Below are positions 1-7,991 of a stretch of DNA of 38,403 bases, piece after piece. Source of the DNA: JANPCX01 sp031431125 (GTDB lineage: Bacteria; Pseudomonadota; Gammaproteobacteria; Burkholderiales; Burkholderiaceae_C); assembly GCA_031431125.1 (NCBI GenBank), contig JANPCX010000001.1, positions 1-38,403 on the forward strand, written 5' to 3'. The notes under the pieces are model-generated. The model saw only the letters and a program-made list of their open reading frames with translations. It did not search any database and had not been told where the DNA came from. Each line of letters opens with the position of its first letter. Position 1 is the stretch's first letter. Position numbers and translations under genes: made by a program.

Positions 1-45
1 GGGCGAGTTTCTGAACTTCCCGTCTTGACCGAGCAGCGCAGAGCA

Positions 46-125
46 GTCCCGGTACCCCGGGACCGCCGGAATCGGGGTCGCCTTTCTTTTGGTGACTTTT
101 CTTTGGCGAAGCAAAGAAAAGTTAC
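46..125. repeat. Intergenic repeat with two hairpins
   Basis: Two inverted repeats lie together in the otherwise non-coding first 197 bases. GTCCCGG (46-52) pairs with CCGGGAC (57-63). ACTTTTCTTTG (95-105) pairs perfectly with CAAAGAAAAGT (112-122) around a 6-base loop, and a G:U pair plus two more pairs extend the stem to 92-125. No U-tract follows, so this is not a normal intrinsic terminator. From memory, ACTTTTCTTTG/CAAAGAAAAGT hairpins are common between genes in beta- and gammaproteobacteria, so I read it as a dispersed repeat upstream of the ABC ATPase gene. No coding potential was recognised in 1-197. Confidence 0.6.
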
Positions 126-197
126 TGCGCTGTCGGGCGCATATCCCGACGCAGTGCTTCGAACAACGACAACCTCACAAAACGAAGAAAGCCCCAC

Positions 198-887
198 ATG
201 CTGAATGTCCAAAACCTCCACGTCGCCTACGGCCAAAGCGAAGCGCTGCATGGCATCAGCTTCACCGTCAAGCCCGATGAAACGGTGGCCATCATGGGCC
301 GCAATGGCATGGGCAAGACCACCTTGTTCAAGTCGCTGATTGGCATCTTGCCCGTCAAGAGCGGCAGCATTGAAGTCGGCGGGTTTGAAGTGTCGAAAGA
401 AGAGAGCTACCAGCGCGTGGCACGTGGCATCGCCTATGTGCCGCAGGGGCGGATGATTTTTCCGAGTCTCACCGTGATCGAGAACATTCAAACCGGGCTG
501 GAGAACGCGACCGACAAACGTGTTCCGGAAGAAATTTACGCCCTCTTTCCAGTGCTGTGGGACATGCGCGGCCGCAAGGGCGGCAACCTGTCGGGCGGTC
601 AGCAGCAGCAGTTGGCGATTGCACGCGCTTTGGTCACCAACCCCAAAGTGCTGCTGCTGGACGAGCCCACCGAAGGCATCCAGCCTTCCATCATCAAAGA
701 CATTGCCCGCGCCCTGAACGAGATCCGCAAGCGCCGAAAAATCAGCATCGTGGTCTCAGAGCAGGTGCTGAGTTTCGCGATGGACGTGGCCGACCGCCTC
801 TTCGTGATTGAAGGCGGCCGCCTGGTTCATGAAAGCAGCCGCGACAACACCGATGCAGCGCGCATCAAGCAATTTCTCTCGGTTTGA
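198..887 (+). CDS. ABC transporter ATP-binding protein, UrtE/LivF type (amide or urea uptake)
   Basis: This 229-residue protein is a cytoplasmic ATPase subunit of a branched-chain amino acid/urea/amide ABC importer. Visible motifs are the Walker A loop GRNGMGKTT (34-42), a Q-loop glutamine in VPQGR (about 83), the signature LSGGQ (131-135) and Walker B VLLLDEP (151-157). The usual H-loop histidine is replaced by a VSEQ segment, which resembles the VEQ seen in LivF/UrtE proteins. The length is normal for this subfamily. The ATG at 198 has only a weak purine stretch upstream. Formamidase starts 32 bases downstream, which suggests a short-chain amide or urea substrate, as for the FmdF subunit of methylotrophs. 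The permease and binding-protein genes are not next to it inside the window; they may lie to the left. The family is certain; the substrate is inferred from the neighbour. Confidence 0.9.
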   Translation: MLNVQNLHVAYGQSEALHGISFTVKPDETVAIMGRNGMGKTTLFKSLIGILPVKSGSIEVGGFEVSKEESYQRVARGIAYVPQGRMIFPSLTVIENIQTGLENATDKRVPEEIYALFPVLWDMRGRKGGNLSGGQQQQLAIARALVTNPKVLLLDEPTEGIQPSIIKDIARALNEIRKRRKISIVVSEQVLSFAMDVADRLFVIEGGRLVHESSRDNTDAARIKQFLSV

Positions 888-919
888 TTTCCATCCCTCA
901 CAACGAACAGGAGCACGCC

Positions 920-2152
920 ATGACAGACACCCTCATCAAAGTGGACTTGAGCAAGTCGCCCACCGAGAACGAAAACATCCACAACCGCTGGCACCCCGAC
1001 ATTCCCATGGCCTGCTGGGTCAAACCCGGTGACGATTTCATTCTGGAAACCTTTGACTGGACCGGTGGTTTCATCAAAAACAACAACAGCGCCGACGACG
1101 TGCGCGACATCGACCTCACCACGGTGCACTACCTCAGCGGCCCCGTGGGTGTGAAGGGCGCCGAACCGGGCGACTTGTTGGTGGTGGACTTGCTGGACAT
1201 CGGCGCCAAGGAAGACAGCCTTTGGGGTTTTAACGGCTTTTTCAGCAAAAAGAACGGCGGCGGCTTTTTGACCGACCATTTCCCTCAAGCCCAAAAGTCC
1301 ATCTGGGACTTCAAGGGCATGTTCACCAGCTCGCGCCACGTGCCGGGAGTGAACTTCGCCGGCCTGATCCACCCCGGCTTGATTGGTTGTCTGCCCGACC
1401 GCAAGATGCTGGAGATGTGGAATAAACGCGAAGGTGACTTCATTGCCACCGACCCGCACCGCGTGCCGCCTTTGGCGGTGCCGCCGTCGTCGGGCACCGC
1501 CCACATGGGCAAGATGAAAGGGGCTGACCGTGACAAAGCCGCTGCCGAGGGTGCGCGCACCGTGCCGCCGCGTGAGCATGGTGGCAACTGCGACATCAAA
1601 GACTTGTCTCGCGGCTCCAAAATTTACTTTCCGGTCTATGTCGATGGCGCAGGTTTGTCGGTCGGTGATTTGCACTTCAGCCAGGGCGATGGCGAAATCA
1701 CCTTTTGCGGCGCGATTGAAATGGCCGGCTGGGTGCACATGCGCGTGAGTCTGCTCAAAGGCGGCATGGCCATGTATGGCATCAAAAACCCCATCTTCAA
1801 ACCCAGCCCCATCACGCCGCACTACAACGACTACCTGATCTTTGAAGGCATTTCCGTGGACGAGTGGGGTAAGCAGCACTACCTCGATGTGCACGTGGCC
1901 TACCGCCAGGCGTGTTTGAACGCGATCGAGTACCTGACGAAGTTTGGCTACAGCCGCGCCCAAGCGCACTCGATTCTCGGCACGGCCCCGGTGCAAGGCC
2001 ACATCAGTGGTGTGGTCGACATTCCCAATGCCTGCGCCACCTTGTGGCTGCCAACGCAAATCTTTGACTTCGACATCAATCCAAACGCGGCGGGGCCGGT
2101 GAAACACATCGATGGCAAGGTGGACATGCCTTTGTCGCCGGATCTGGTGTGA
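920..2152 (+). CDS. fmdA: Formamidase (FmdA/AmdA acetamidase-formamidase family)
   Basis: A 410-residue cytoplasmic amidase that hydrolyses formamide to formate and ammonia (EC 3.5.1.49). The length matches FmdA proteins of about 405-415 residues, and conserved family stretches are recognisable, including HNRWHPDIP near the N-terminus, the PGDLLVVDLLDIG segment, HPGLIGCLPD, and a C-terminal DVHVAYRQACLNAIEYL helix region. The frame is open from 884, but the ATG at 920 is preferred because an AGGAG (909-913) sits six bases upstream and the extra N-terminal residues look like leader sequence. It follows the ABC ATPase closely and precedes an FmdB-type protein, so the three genes form a compact nitrogen-scavenging locus for short amides. 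Other aliphatic amides remain possible substrates. Confidence 0.93.
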   Translation: MTDTLIKVDLSKSPTENENIHNRWHPDIPMACWVKPGDDFILETFDWTGGFIKNNNSADDVRDIDLTTVHYLSGPVGVKGAEPGDLLVVDLLDIGAKEDSLWGFNGFFSKKNGGGFLTDHFPQAQKSIWDFKGMFTSSRHVPGVNFAGLIHPGLIGCLPDRKMLEMWNKREGDFIATDPHRVPPLAVPPSSGTAHMGKMKGADRDKAAAEGARTVPPREHGGNCDIKDLSRGSKIYFPVYVDGAGLSVGDLHFSQGDGEITFCGAIEMAGWVHMRVSLLKGGMAMYGIKNPIFKPSPITPHYNDYLIFEGISVDEWGKQHYLDVHVAYRQACLNAIEYLTKFGYSRAQAHSILGTAPVQGHISGVVDIPNACATLWLPTQIFDFDINPNAAGPVKHIDGKVDMPLSPDLV

Positions 2153-2195
2153 TCTTGCGGGCGCAAAGAGCGCCTCGGCGTTTGGTCAAGAGTCT

Positions 2196-2292
2196 GTCAT
2201 TCCCGCGAAGGCCGGAATCCATGTCGCTTTCGAGCCCGCACCCTGAGTTCTTCAACTAGCAACCGATGGATTCCCGCCTGCCCGGGAATGAC
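2196..2292. repeat. Paired inverted ATTCCCG-type intergenic repeat
   Basis: Two 27-base arms, 2196-2222 and 2266-2292, are inverted copies of each other with 24 of 27 positions matching. Each arm carries ATTCCCG and a GGAAT or GGGAAT core, and the arms are separated by 43 bases. The unit starts with GTCATTCCC and ends with GGGAATGAC. This resembles the dispersed ATTCCC-N8-GGGAAT repeats (dRS3-like) known from Neisseria and other betaproteobacteria. It fills most of the gap between formamidase and fmdB and would give a large hairpin in a joint transcript. Confidence 0.7.
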
Positions 2293-2324
2293 GACCGTTT
2301 ATCAATAGTCACCGGAGCCAACCT

Positions 2325-2675
2325 ATGCCCACCTACGACTACCACTGCACGTCTTGCGGCGGCTTCGATGCTTTTCGCACCGTTGCCAATCGGAACGAAC
2401 TGGCCACCTGTCCCGACTGCGGCGCAGCCTCACCGCGCGTCTTTGTCAGCGCCCCCCGACTGGCATGTATGAGCAGCGACACCCGCACCGCCATGGGCAT
2501 CAACGAACGTGCCGCCCATGCACCGCGTTCGTCCAGTGACGGCTCCTATGCAAGGCTACGCCACCCAGCCGGTTGTGGCTGTTGTTCTACCTCGATCAAA
2601 CGCAGCGCCACCGTCACCGCGGCCAATGGGGCCAAGGCATTTCCGAGCAAACGGCCTTGGATGATCAGTCATTGA
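2325..2675 (+). CDS. fmdB: FmdB-family zinc ribbon protein
   Basis: A 116-residue protein starting MPTYDYHC, the typical opening of FmdB/CxxC-CxxC regulatory proteins. Four cysteines (C8, C11, C29, C32) form a zinc-ribbon site within the first 35 residues. The rest is basic, Ser/Ala-rich and has no domain I recognise; it contains a short Cys cluster (GCGCC). The ATG at 2325 has a GGAG (2314-2317) seven bases upstream. In Methylophilus, FmdB is implicated in control of the formamidase operon, and its place behind fmdA here agrees with that. It may be cotranscribed with fmdA through the intervening repeat. Its end overlaps the convergent methyltransferase gene by 7 bases. Confidence 0.85.
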   Translation: MPTYDYHCTSCGGFDAFRTVANRNELATCPDCGAASPRVFVSAPRLACMSSDTRTAMGINERAAHAPRSSSDGSYARLRHPAGCGCCSTSIKRSATVTAANGAKAFPSKRPWMISH

Positions 2676-3292
2676 GCCGCAGGAATTCGCGCGACAGACG
2701 CTTCTTGGGCTGGGTTCTTCACGGCCTCCAACTCCCAGATCAAATGTCCGCAGGCACCTCGCCGGATGCGATGGGCCAGCCGCAGCTTCTGCCACCACCC
2801 TTGTGGGGGACCGATGTAGGCTTTCTTGGGGTCGGGACGGGTGAGTTGAATTCGCCGAACTAAAAAATCACCCTCGAAACCGTACATGGCCGCCATGCGC
2901 TGGGGCCGCGCAAAGTAGGTGTGGGTGTCCACCGTCATGATGTTGACGTGGGTGGGGTCTTGGAAAGCAGCTTTGCCTGGGTAGACCGGGGTGACGGCGT
3001 AGAACAAACCACCATGCTTAAGCACACGCCATACCTCGTTCATCAGCTCGATGAAGGGGAAACGTGTGCCCAGGCCGTCTGGTGTGGGAAACACCCGAGG
3101 CACGTGCTCCAGGAAATCGTAAGCGGAGACCGAGTCAAACTCGTCATTTCCAAACGGAATGGCTTGGGTCACGAGGTTGGCACGTCGAATGGGGCCTTGT
3201 GCTTGGCCGTTTAGATCCACGCCAAAAAGGCGGTCACGGCTGTAGGGGTTGCGAGGAACGATGCCGCAGCCTAAGTCAAGGTGTTGTGTCAT
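2669..3292 (-). CDS. Class I SAM-dependent methyltransferase
   Basis: A 207-residue soluble protein with the SAM-binding motif I LDLGCG (5-10), an acidic post-I strand GVDLN (24-28), and the FDSVSAYDFLEHV segment typical of Methyltransf_11-like folds. The extreme N-terminus starts directly at motif I, so it is a minimal methyltransferase domain with no leading helix. The substrate is not evident. Its start overlaps the stop of the upstream DUF5672-like gene by 4 bases (ATGA), which indicates translational coupling. Association with a glycosyltransferase-like partner suggests methylation of a sugar, a polysaccharide precursor or a surface component, but that is inference. Confidence 0.8.
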   Translation of the reverse strand: MTQHLDLGCGIVPRNPYSRDRLFGVDLNGQAQGPIRRANLVTQAIPFGNDEFDSVSAYDFLEHVPRVFPTPDGLGTRFPFIELMNEVWRVLKHGGLFYAVTPVYPGKAAFQDPTHVNIMTVDTHTYFARPQRMAAMYGFEGDFLVRRIQLTRPDPKKAYIGPPQGWWQKLRLAHRIRRGACGHLIWELEAVKNPAQEASVARIPAAQ

Positions 3293-4149
3293 GGGTGGTG
3301 GGGTTTCAGCAAGGTCATCAGTGCGGCGGTTGCACCGAGCAACCGGGTATGAAGCCCAGATTTCCCTTGTGCACTTCGGCGCCTCAGTAAGGCACTCGCC
3401 GCATTAGGCATGCGCCGCAGCAAAAGCGCACGGGCCAGACGCCGGGCATCGCGGCTGCGAAAGAAATCATCTGGAAGTTGTTCCAAGAGCAGCATGAGCT
3501 CGCTTTCGTTGAGGGCCTTGGGCAGGTTGTAGGGGCCGTGAAAACCAAAAGTCGGCTGGCAGGGCTTTTCGTTTTCGTAAGCAAAGCGACGCGCGACGGC
3601 GGGTGGCGCAAATCGAATACCGTGTTGTGTCTCCAAGACCACACGGTGGTCGCGGCACAGCACCTGGTCTTCGGGGTGGAAATTCTGAAGCTGCAGCGCC
3701 TGTGCAGCCCGCAAAAATGATTGTGAGCGCAGGGAAAATCCGCCATTGCCAACGTTGCGGCCGGTCGACTGGTCTGGCCAAAGTGCGCCGATGTAGTCCC
3801 AACTCAGAAATTCGTCGGACCAAGCCCTCGCATTGGTCACAAAACCGTCCCATTGGCTGATCAGCACATGCGAGGTTTGGATATGCAGTGGCAGGTTCTG
3901 TACGACCCAGCGCGAGTAGTCACTGCCCGAGCGCAGCGGTTCAATCTCGATGGTTTCGATGCCGCTGTGGGAGGCCAAGCGCACACCTTCCTGCGAAGTG
4001 AACAACACCACACGACCGAAACCGGCCTGCGCCAGTGAGCGCTTGAGTGCGTCCAGTGCCAGGGTCGGTGCGCGGGTGTCCACTGCGCACAGTGTCACCT
4101 GTTCCAGTGTGGGGCGATTTGACTGATGACAGGCCCTAGATTGCATCAA
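3289..4149 (-). CDS. DUF5672-like protein, probable glycosyltransferase fold
   Basis: A protein of up to 286 residues. I recognise features of the DUF5672 family: VTLCAVDTR near the start, FGRVVLFT, ISQWDGFV (97-104), WDYIGALWP (117-125), VGNGGFSLRS (133-142), and FGFHGPYN (201-208). The WDG and NGGFSLRS motifs suggest a nucleotide-sugar transferase fold, but the reaction is unknown. No signal peptide or membrane helix is seen. The first codons overlap a dispersed repeat (4111-4137), and family similarity begins only after about residue 15, so translation may instead start at a GTG near 4098. It is the first gene of a two-gene reverse operon with the methyltransferase and is divergent from the Ser/Thr kinase gene. 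Confidence 0.7.
   Translation of the reverse strand: MMQSRACHQSNRPTLEQVTLCAVDTRAPTLALDALKRSLAQAGFGRVVLFTSQEGVRLASHSGIETIEIEPLRSGSDYSRWVVQNLPLHIQTSHVLISQWDGFVTNARAWSDEFLSWDYIGALWPDQSTGRNVGNGGFSLRSQSFLRAAQALQLQNFHPEDQVLCRDHRVVLETQHGIRFAPPAVARRFAYENEKPCQPTFGFHGPYNLPKALNESELMLLLEQLPDDFFRSRDARRLARALLLRRMPNAASALLRRRSAQGKSGLHTRLLGATAALMTLLKPHHP
4111..4137. repeat. Single copy of the palindrome arm found at 8853-8930
   Basis: This 27-base stretch, beginning GGGGCGATTT and ending TGATGACAGGCCCT, matches the right arm of the long palindrome (8904-8930) at 25 of 27 positions in the same orientation. I found no inverted partner beside it. It lies within the first codons of the DUF5672-like reading frame, which suggests the repeat was inserted at or near that gene's start. 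Confidence 0.7.
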
Positions 4150-4347
4150 AACATTGTGCCAGTGGCGGCTTGAGGGGGCGCAAAGGCGTCCGCCGTATCA
4201 CGGTTGTATGGCTGTTCGCTGTCTTGAGGGCACCCTAAGGGCTGTCCCCATTGGGTGGTGCTCTGCCACAATCGCTTTGGTCTCAATCGGGCCGCCCACC
4301 ACCGACCAGTTGTTTTGGTTGTTCGTCGCGCAGGCCTATCGAGTTGC

Positions 4348-6564
4348 ATGAGTTCTCAACCACCACCGTCTTCAGCCCCACACTCCATTTCGGTCTCCGA
4401 TGAGATGACCGAGGTGTTTGCGCCCGGTCCGACCCCGAAATCGGTCTTTCCGACATCGCCCCACGCCCTGCCTGTGGGCGCACGCATTGGCGAGTTCGAG
4501 GTGCATCGGCTGATCGGCGAAGGCGGTTTTGGCATCGTTTACCTGTGTTACGACCAGGTGCTGGACCGGTATGTGGCCCTCAAGGAGTACATGCCGTCGT
4601 CTCTGGCGATGCGGCAAGACGCCACGCTGGCCATTGTGGTGAAGTCCAAACACCACGAGGAAACGTTTGAAGCGGGCCTCAAGAGTTTCATCAATGAAGC
4701 GCGTTTGTTGGCCCAATTCGACCACCCCTCGTTGCTGAAGGTGTACCGCTTCTGGCAGGCCAATGGCACCGCCTATATGACCATGCCTTACTACGAGGGC
4801 CCGACGCTGAAACAGGCGCTGGCCGCCCTCAGCGGGCCGCCCGACGAAGCCACGCTCCGCTCGTGGTTGCTGCCCATGCTCGATGCGCTGGAAGAGATCC
4901 ACCGCGCCAGCTGTTACCACCGAGACATCGCCCCTGACAACATTCTGCTCACCCCCAGTGGCCCCTTGCTGCTTGATTTCGGCGCGGCGCGAAGGGTGAT
5001 CGGAGACATGACCCAAGCCTTGACTGTGGTGCTCAAACCCGGTTTTGCACCGATTGAGCAGTACGGCGATGCGGCCACCATGAGCCAAGGCGCGTGGACT
5101 GATTTGTATGCCCTGGCCAGCGTGGTGTATTTCGCCATCACCGGCCGCCCACCGATGAGTGCAGTGGACAGGGTGATGGACGACAGGCTGGAGCCACTGA
5201 GCCACCGCGTGGCGGGTCGCTACAGCCATGCTTTGCTGGCCACGGTGGACACAGCGCTGTGTTTGCGGCCGCAAGACCGCCCTCAAAGTGTGGCGGTATT
5301 TCGCGCCATGCTCAATGCAACGCCTGACGAACAAACCGCCGACCTGCACCTCTGGGGTGACGACGATGCGCCCACGGAGTTTGACGCTGCGACCGTGCCA
5401 GGTGTCCTGGGCGATTCCTCGTACAACGAGCCGCGCACGGTGCCGACCGGGCGCAAAACAAATGAATCCCCCGCGCAAGCAGAAGCTTCAACCACACTGA
5501 CGAAAAAAGCGGTGCCGCCACCGTCGGTGGTCGCGCCAGCGCTGGCTCCGGCTTTGGACCCCATGTCCGTGCCAGAACGCACCATGGTGGCCAAGCCCAC
5601 ACGGCCAGAAGCCGTTGCTGTTCCGCCGGTGGCCGCCCCCAGCCCGCCAGCCGTCCCCACACCGACCGTCTTGACCTCGAAGGCGCCACCTGACGATCAA
5701 CCGCGCACCCAGTTCGTGCCGCGCTCGCCTGCCGCAACTGCGGCTGTGGCTTCAGGGGCGGGTTTGGCGCCGCTGTCTGGCGCTGCGACGGCCCCGGAGC
5801 AAACTCACAAGGTGGGCATCCCCGCGCCTTTGCCGCCCCGTCCACCCATGGCCGAGCGCACGGCCATGCCATCGTTGTTGCCGGCGTCCCAGCCCATCTC
5901 CTCTGAAAAGCGTTCGCCGCAGGCCCAGTTGCCCATGGCGAGCAAGCAAGCGAATTTGAACTGGACCTTGTGGTTCAGCCTGGCCGCGTTTGTCATGGCC
6001 ACCGCAGCAGCCGTTTGGACTTTCACTCGATCCGATACCGATGCCAACCCCGGCGTGCCTGTGACCCCTGCGCCTGCTGTGCCCAACGTTGCCGCACCAG
6101 CCAATCCTGCCACTGCCGTGCTGCCCACGCCGGCACCTGCGGCGCCCACACCTGCACCTGCACCCGTGAACATTGCTGAGCCTGTTGTGGCAGAGAAAAA
6201 AACCACCACCGCGTCAAAGCCTGCACCGGCGCAGACCAATCCTGCCCCCCGGCCTGCTGAGAGCAGCGAAACCAACACTGTCAGCAGTCCGCCCCGAGGC
6301 ACGCCCCCCATTCGCTTGGGCAACCCACCCACACCGCGCTTTGAGGCGGATTCACCCATCGTATTGCCGAAATCCACAGCACCCGCGCCTGCTGCTTCGC
6401 CGGCTCCAGCAGCCGCCAAAGTTGACCCCGCACCGGCACCTGTCGCTGCAACCCCTGGCGCGGGCCCCCGTTCCATTGCTCGCTGTGCCGACATTCGCCA
6501 ACGTGCAGGCTTGGAAGACCTCAGCGCCGAAGAGCGCCAGTTCTTGCGCACCCAATGTCGGTGA
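4348..6564 (+). CDS. Membrane-anchored Ser/Thr protein kinase
   Basis: A 738-residue Hanks-type kinase. The N-terminal catalytic domain (about 45-325) has the glycine loop GEGGFG (57-62), the ATP-binding Lys in VALKEY (K79), a conserved Glu in NEARLL (E117), the catalytic loop HRDIAPDN (191-198, Asp193) and DFG (210-212), so it appears active. A long Pro/Ala/Thr-rich linker follows, then one membrane helix (about 537-559, LWFSLAAFVMATAAAVW). A second Pro/Ala-rich, presumably periplasmic, stretch ends in a short two-cysteine motif (SIARCADIRQ to TQCR). The frame is open from 4255, but the ATG at 4348 is preferred because the upstream residues look non-coding. An OmpA-like lipoprotein follows 134 bases later, so I infer envelope sensing linked to cytoplasmic phosphorylation. 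Confidence 0.88.
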   Translation: MSSQPPPSSAPHSISVSDEMTEVFAPGPTPKSVFPTSPHALPVGARIGEFEVHRLIGEGGFGIVYLCYDQVLDRYVALKEYMPSSLAMRQDATLAIVVKSKHHEETFEAGLKSFINEARLLAQFDHPSLLKVYRFWQANGTAYMTMPYYEGPTLKQALAALSGPPDEATLRSWLLPMLDALEEIHRASCYHRDIAPDNILLTPSGPLLLDFGAARRVIGDMTQALTVVLKPGFAPIEQYGDAATMSQGAWTDLYALASVVYFAITGRPPMSAVDRVMDDRLEPLSHRVAGRYSHALLATVDTALCLRPQDRPQSVAVFRAMLNATPDEQTADLHLWGDDDAPTEFDAATVPGVLGDSSYNEPRTVPTGRKTNESPAQAEASTTLTKKAVPPPSVVAPALAPALDPMSVPERTMVAKPTRPEAVAVPPVAAPSPPAVPTPTVLTSKAPPDDQPRTQFVPRSPAATAAVASGAGLAPLSGAATAPEQTHKVGIPAPLPPRPPMAERTAMPSLLPASQPISSEKRSPQAQLPMASKQANLNWTLWFSLAAFVMATAAAVWTFTRSDTDANPGVPVTPAPAVPNVAAPANPATAVLPTPAPAAPTPAPAPVNIAEPVVAEKKTTTASKPAPAQTNPAPRPAESSETNTVSSPPRGTPPIRLGNPPTPRFEADSPIVLPKSTAPAPAASPAPAAAKVDPAPAPVAATPGAGPRSIARCADIRQRAGLEDLSAEERQFLRTQCR

Positions 6565-6698
6565 CAGCCTGCCAGGGCGCGCTCGTCACGGCCCCCCTAG
6601 TTCGGGCGACTGGTGCTCGTGGCGTAAATCGCATCCAATAGGGCTTGTGATACCGGACAGTCCCCGGTGTGGAAAACCTACAAATTCGGAGACCACCC

Positions 6699-7991
6699 AT
6701 GAATGCACCTGCCACCTTCAACACCGCGTCCATCTGGACATTGACGGCTTCCGTGTGCTTGCTACTGGCTTGCGCTTCGCCCGAGCCCAACCCGCCAGGG
6801 GACTCGCACCAGGTGGCGTCAGCACCCGGCCCCATGACCAAACCCACAGCGGCGGCACCTTCCGCTGCTCCTGCCCCCGGGCCCGCCGCCGCCCCTGCCG
6901 CACCACCACCCATCTTGCCCTTTGACGAGGCCGTTCTGCGCGCTGCCACTTCCTTGTTGAGCAACGCGCCCGCAGGCGTTGGCCGCTCGCCCTTGGTGAT
7001 CGATCCCCTGATCGACGGCGTCACGGGCGCGCAAACCCAAGCCAGCCGTGCCATGGGGGTTCGTTTGGCCGGCCTCATTCGTGAGCGCTACACCCAGTTT
7101 GACGTTCAACCCTTCAACGCCACCACCGTGGCGCAGTCGCCCTTGGTCTTGGTGGGCACCTTCACGGGTGTCAACAAGGAGCGCAAAACAGAGGGCCGGC
7201 GTGAGGCTTACCGCATTTGCCTGGCCCTGGCCGACCTGAAAACCGGCAAACTCGTCAGCAAAGGTCTGGCCTTTGCTGCTGCCGATGGTGTGGACACCAC
7301 GCCCACGGCCTACTTCCGCGACAACCCGGTGTGGTCTGATGACCCCGCCACCACCGGCTACATCCGCACCTGCCAAGGCACCAAGGCGGGAGACGCCATC
7401 CATCCTCAGTACATCGAACGCTTGGCTGCGGCCGCTTGGTTGAGCGAAGCGATTGACGCCTACAACGCGGGCAAGTTTTCCCAAGCACTGACCTACTACG
7501 AAGGCGCTGCCAAATTGCCGGCCGGCCAGCAGTTGCGCACTTACTCCGGGCTCTACCTCACCAACCTCAAACTCGGCAAGCAAAAACCTGCGATGGAAGC
7601 GTTCGGACAAATCGTGGACCATGGCTTAGAGCAAAAAAAGCTGGGCGTGAAGTTTCTCTTTCGCCCCGGTTCCACCGCATGGGGCGCCGACAACAGCACC
7701 AAGCTCTACCCTTTGTGGTTGACCGAAGTGGCGCAGCGCAGTGGGCAACGCAATGCCTGCTTGGAAGTCACGGGCCATACCAGCGCCAGTGGGCCTGAGC
7801 CTATGAATGAGAGACTGTCTTTGCTGCGCGCCGAATACGTCAAAACCGAAATCGAACGCCGCGCCCCTGGCCTGTCCAAACGCATGATTGCCAACGGCGC
7901 GGGCTCCAGGGAAAGTTTGGTGGGCAACGGCAAGGACGACGCCTCGGATGCCCTGGACCGACGGGTGGAATTCAAGGTGATCGGATGTTGA
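6699..7991 (+). CDS. OmpA-like lipoprotein with TPR-like middle region (paralog 1)
   Basis: A 430-residue predicted lipoprotein. The signal peptide ends in a lipobox LLAC with Cys25. A Pro/Ala-rich spacer leads to a conserved block containing PLVIDPLIDGVTGAQTQASR, then a helical TPR-like part (AAAWLSEAIDAYNAGKFSQ onward), and finally an OmpA-type peptidoglycan-binding domain from about residue 316 (KFLFRPGS, VTGHTSASGPEPMNERLS, and ALDRRVEFKV). The ATG at 6699 has GGAG seven bases upstream. The protein closely resembles the product of 8916-10223. It follows the Ser/Thr kinase gene and overlaps the next gene by 7 bases. Most likely it is tethered to the envelope and binds peptidoglycan. Its partnership with the kinase is inferred from position only. 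Confidence 0.82.
   Translation: MNAPATFNTASIWTLTASVCLLLACASPEPNPPGDSHQVASAPGPMTKPTAAAPSAAPAPGPAAAPAAPPPILPFDEAVLRAATSLLSNAPAGVGRSPLVIDPLIDGVTGAQTQASRAMGVRLAGLIRERYTQFDVQPFNATTVAQSPLVLVGTFTGVNKERKTEGRREAYRICLALADLKTGKLVSKGLAFAAADGVDTTPTAYFRDNPVWSDDPATTGYIRTCQGTKAGDAIHPQYIERLAAAAWLSEAIDAYNAGKFSQALTYYEGAAKLPAGQQLRTYSGLYLTNLKLGKQKPAMEAFGQIVDHGLEQKKLGVKFLFRPGSTAWGADNSTKLYPLWLTEVAQRSGQRNACLEVTGHTSASGPEPMNERLSLLRAEYVKTEIERRAPGLSKRMIANGAGSRESLVGNGKDDASDALDRRVEFKVIGC

Noticed and set aside
827..2107. Long reverse reading frame (426 codons) opposite formamidase
   Set aside because: It is the antisense shadow of a well-recognised enzyme in GC-rich DNA. The translation is His/Val/Arg-rich and resembles no protein family.
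2160..2174. GGCGC-AAAGA-GCGCC hairpin after formamidase
   Set aside because: The stem is too short and lacks a U-tract; the larger repeat pair downstream is the clear structure here.
4150..4347. Possible promoters in the gap between the DUF5672-like and kinase genes
   Set aside because: No -35/-10 pair with acceptable spacing was convincing, and the near-dyad around 4230-4252 is imperfect.
4372..5478. 368-codon reverse frame opposite the Ser/Thr kinase
   Set aside because: All kinase motifs are in the forward frame; the reverse product is Arg/His-rich with no recognisable domain.
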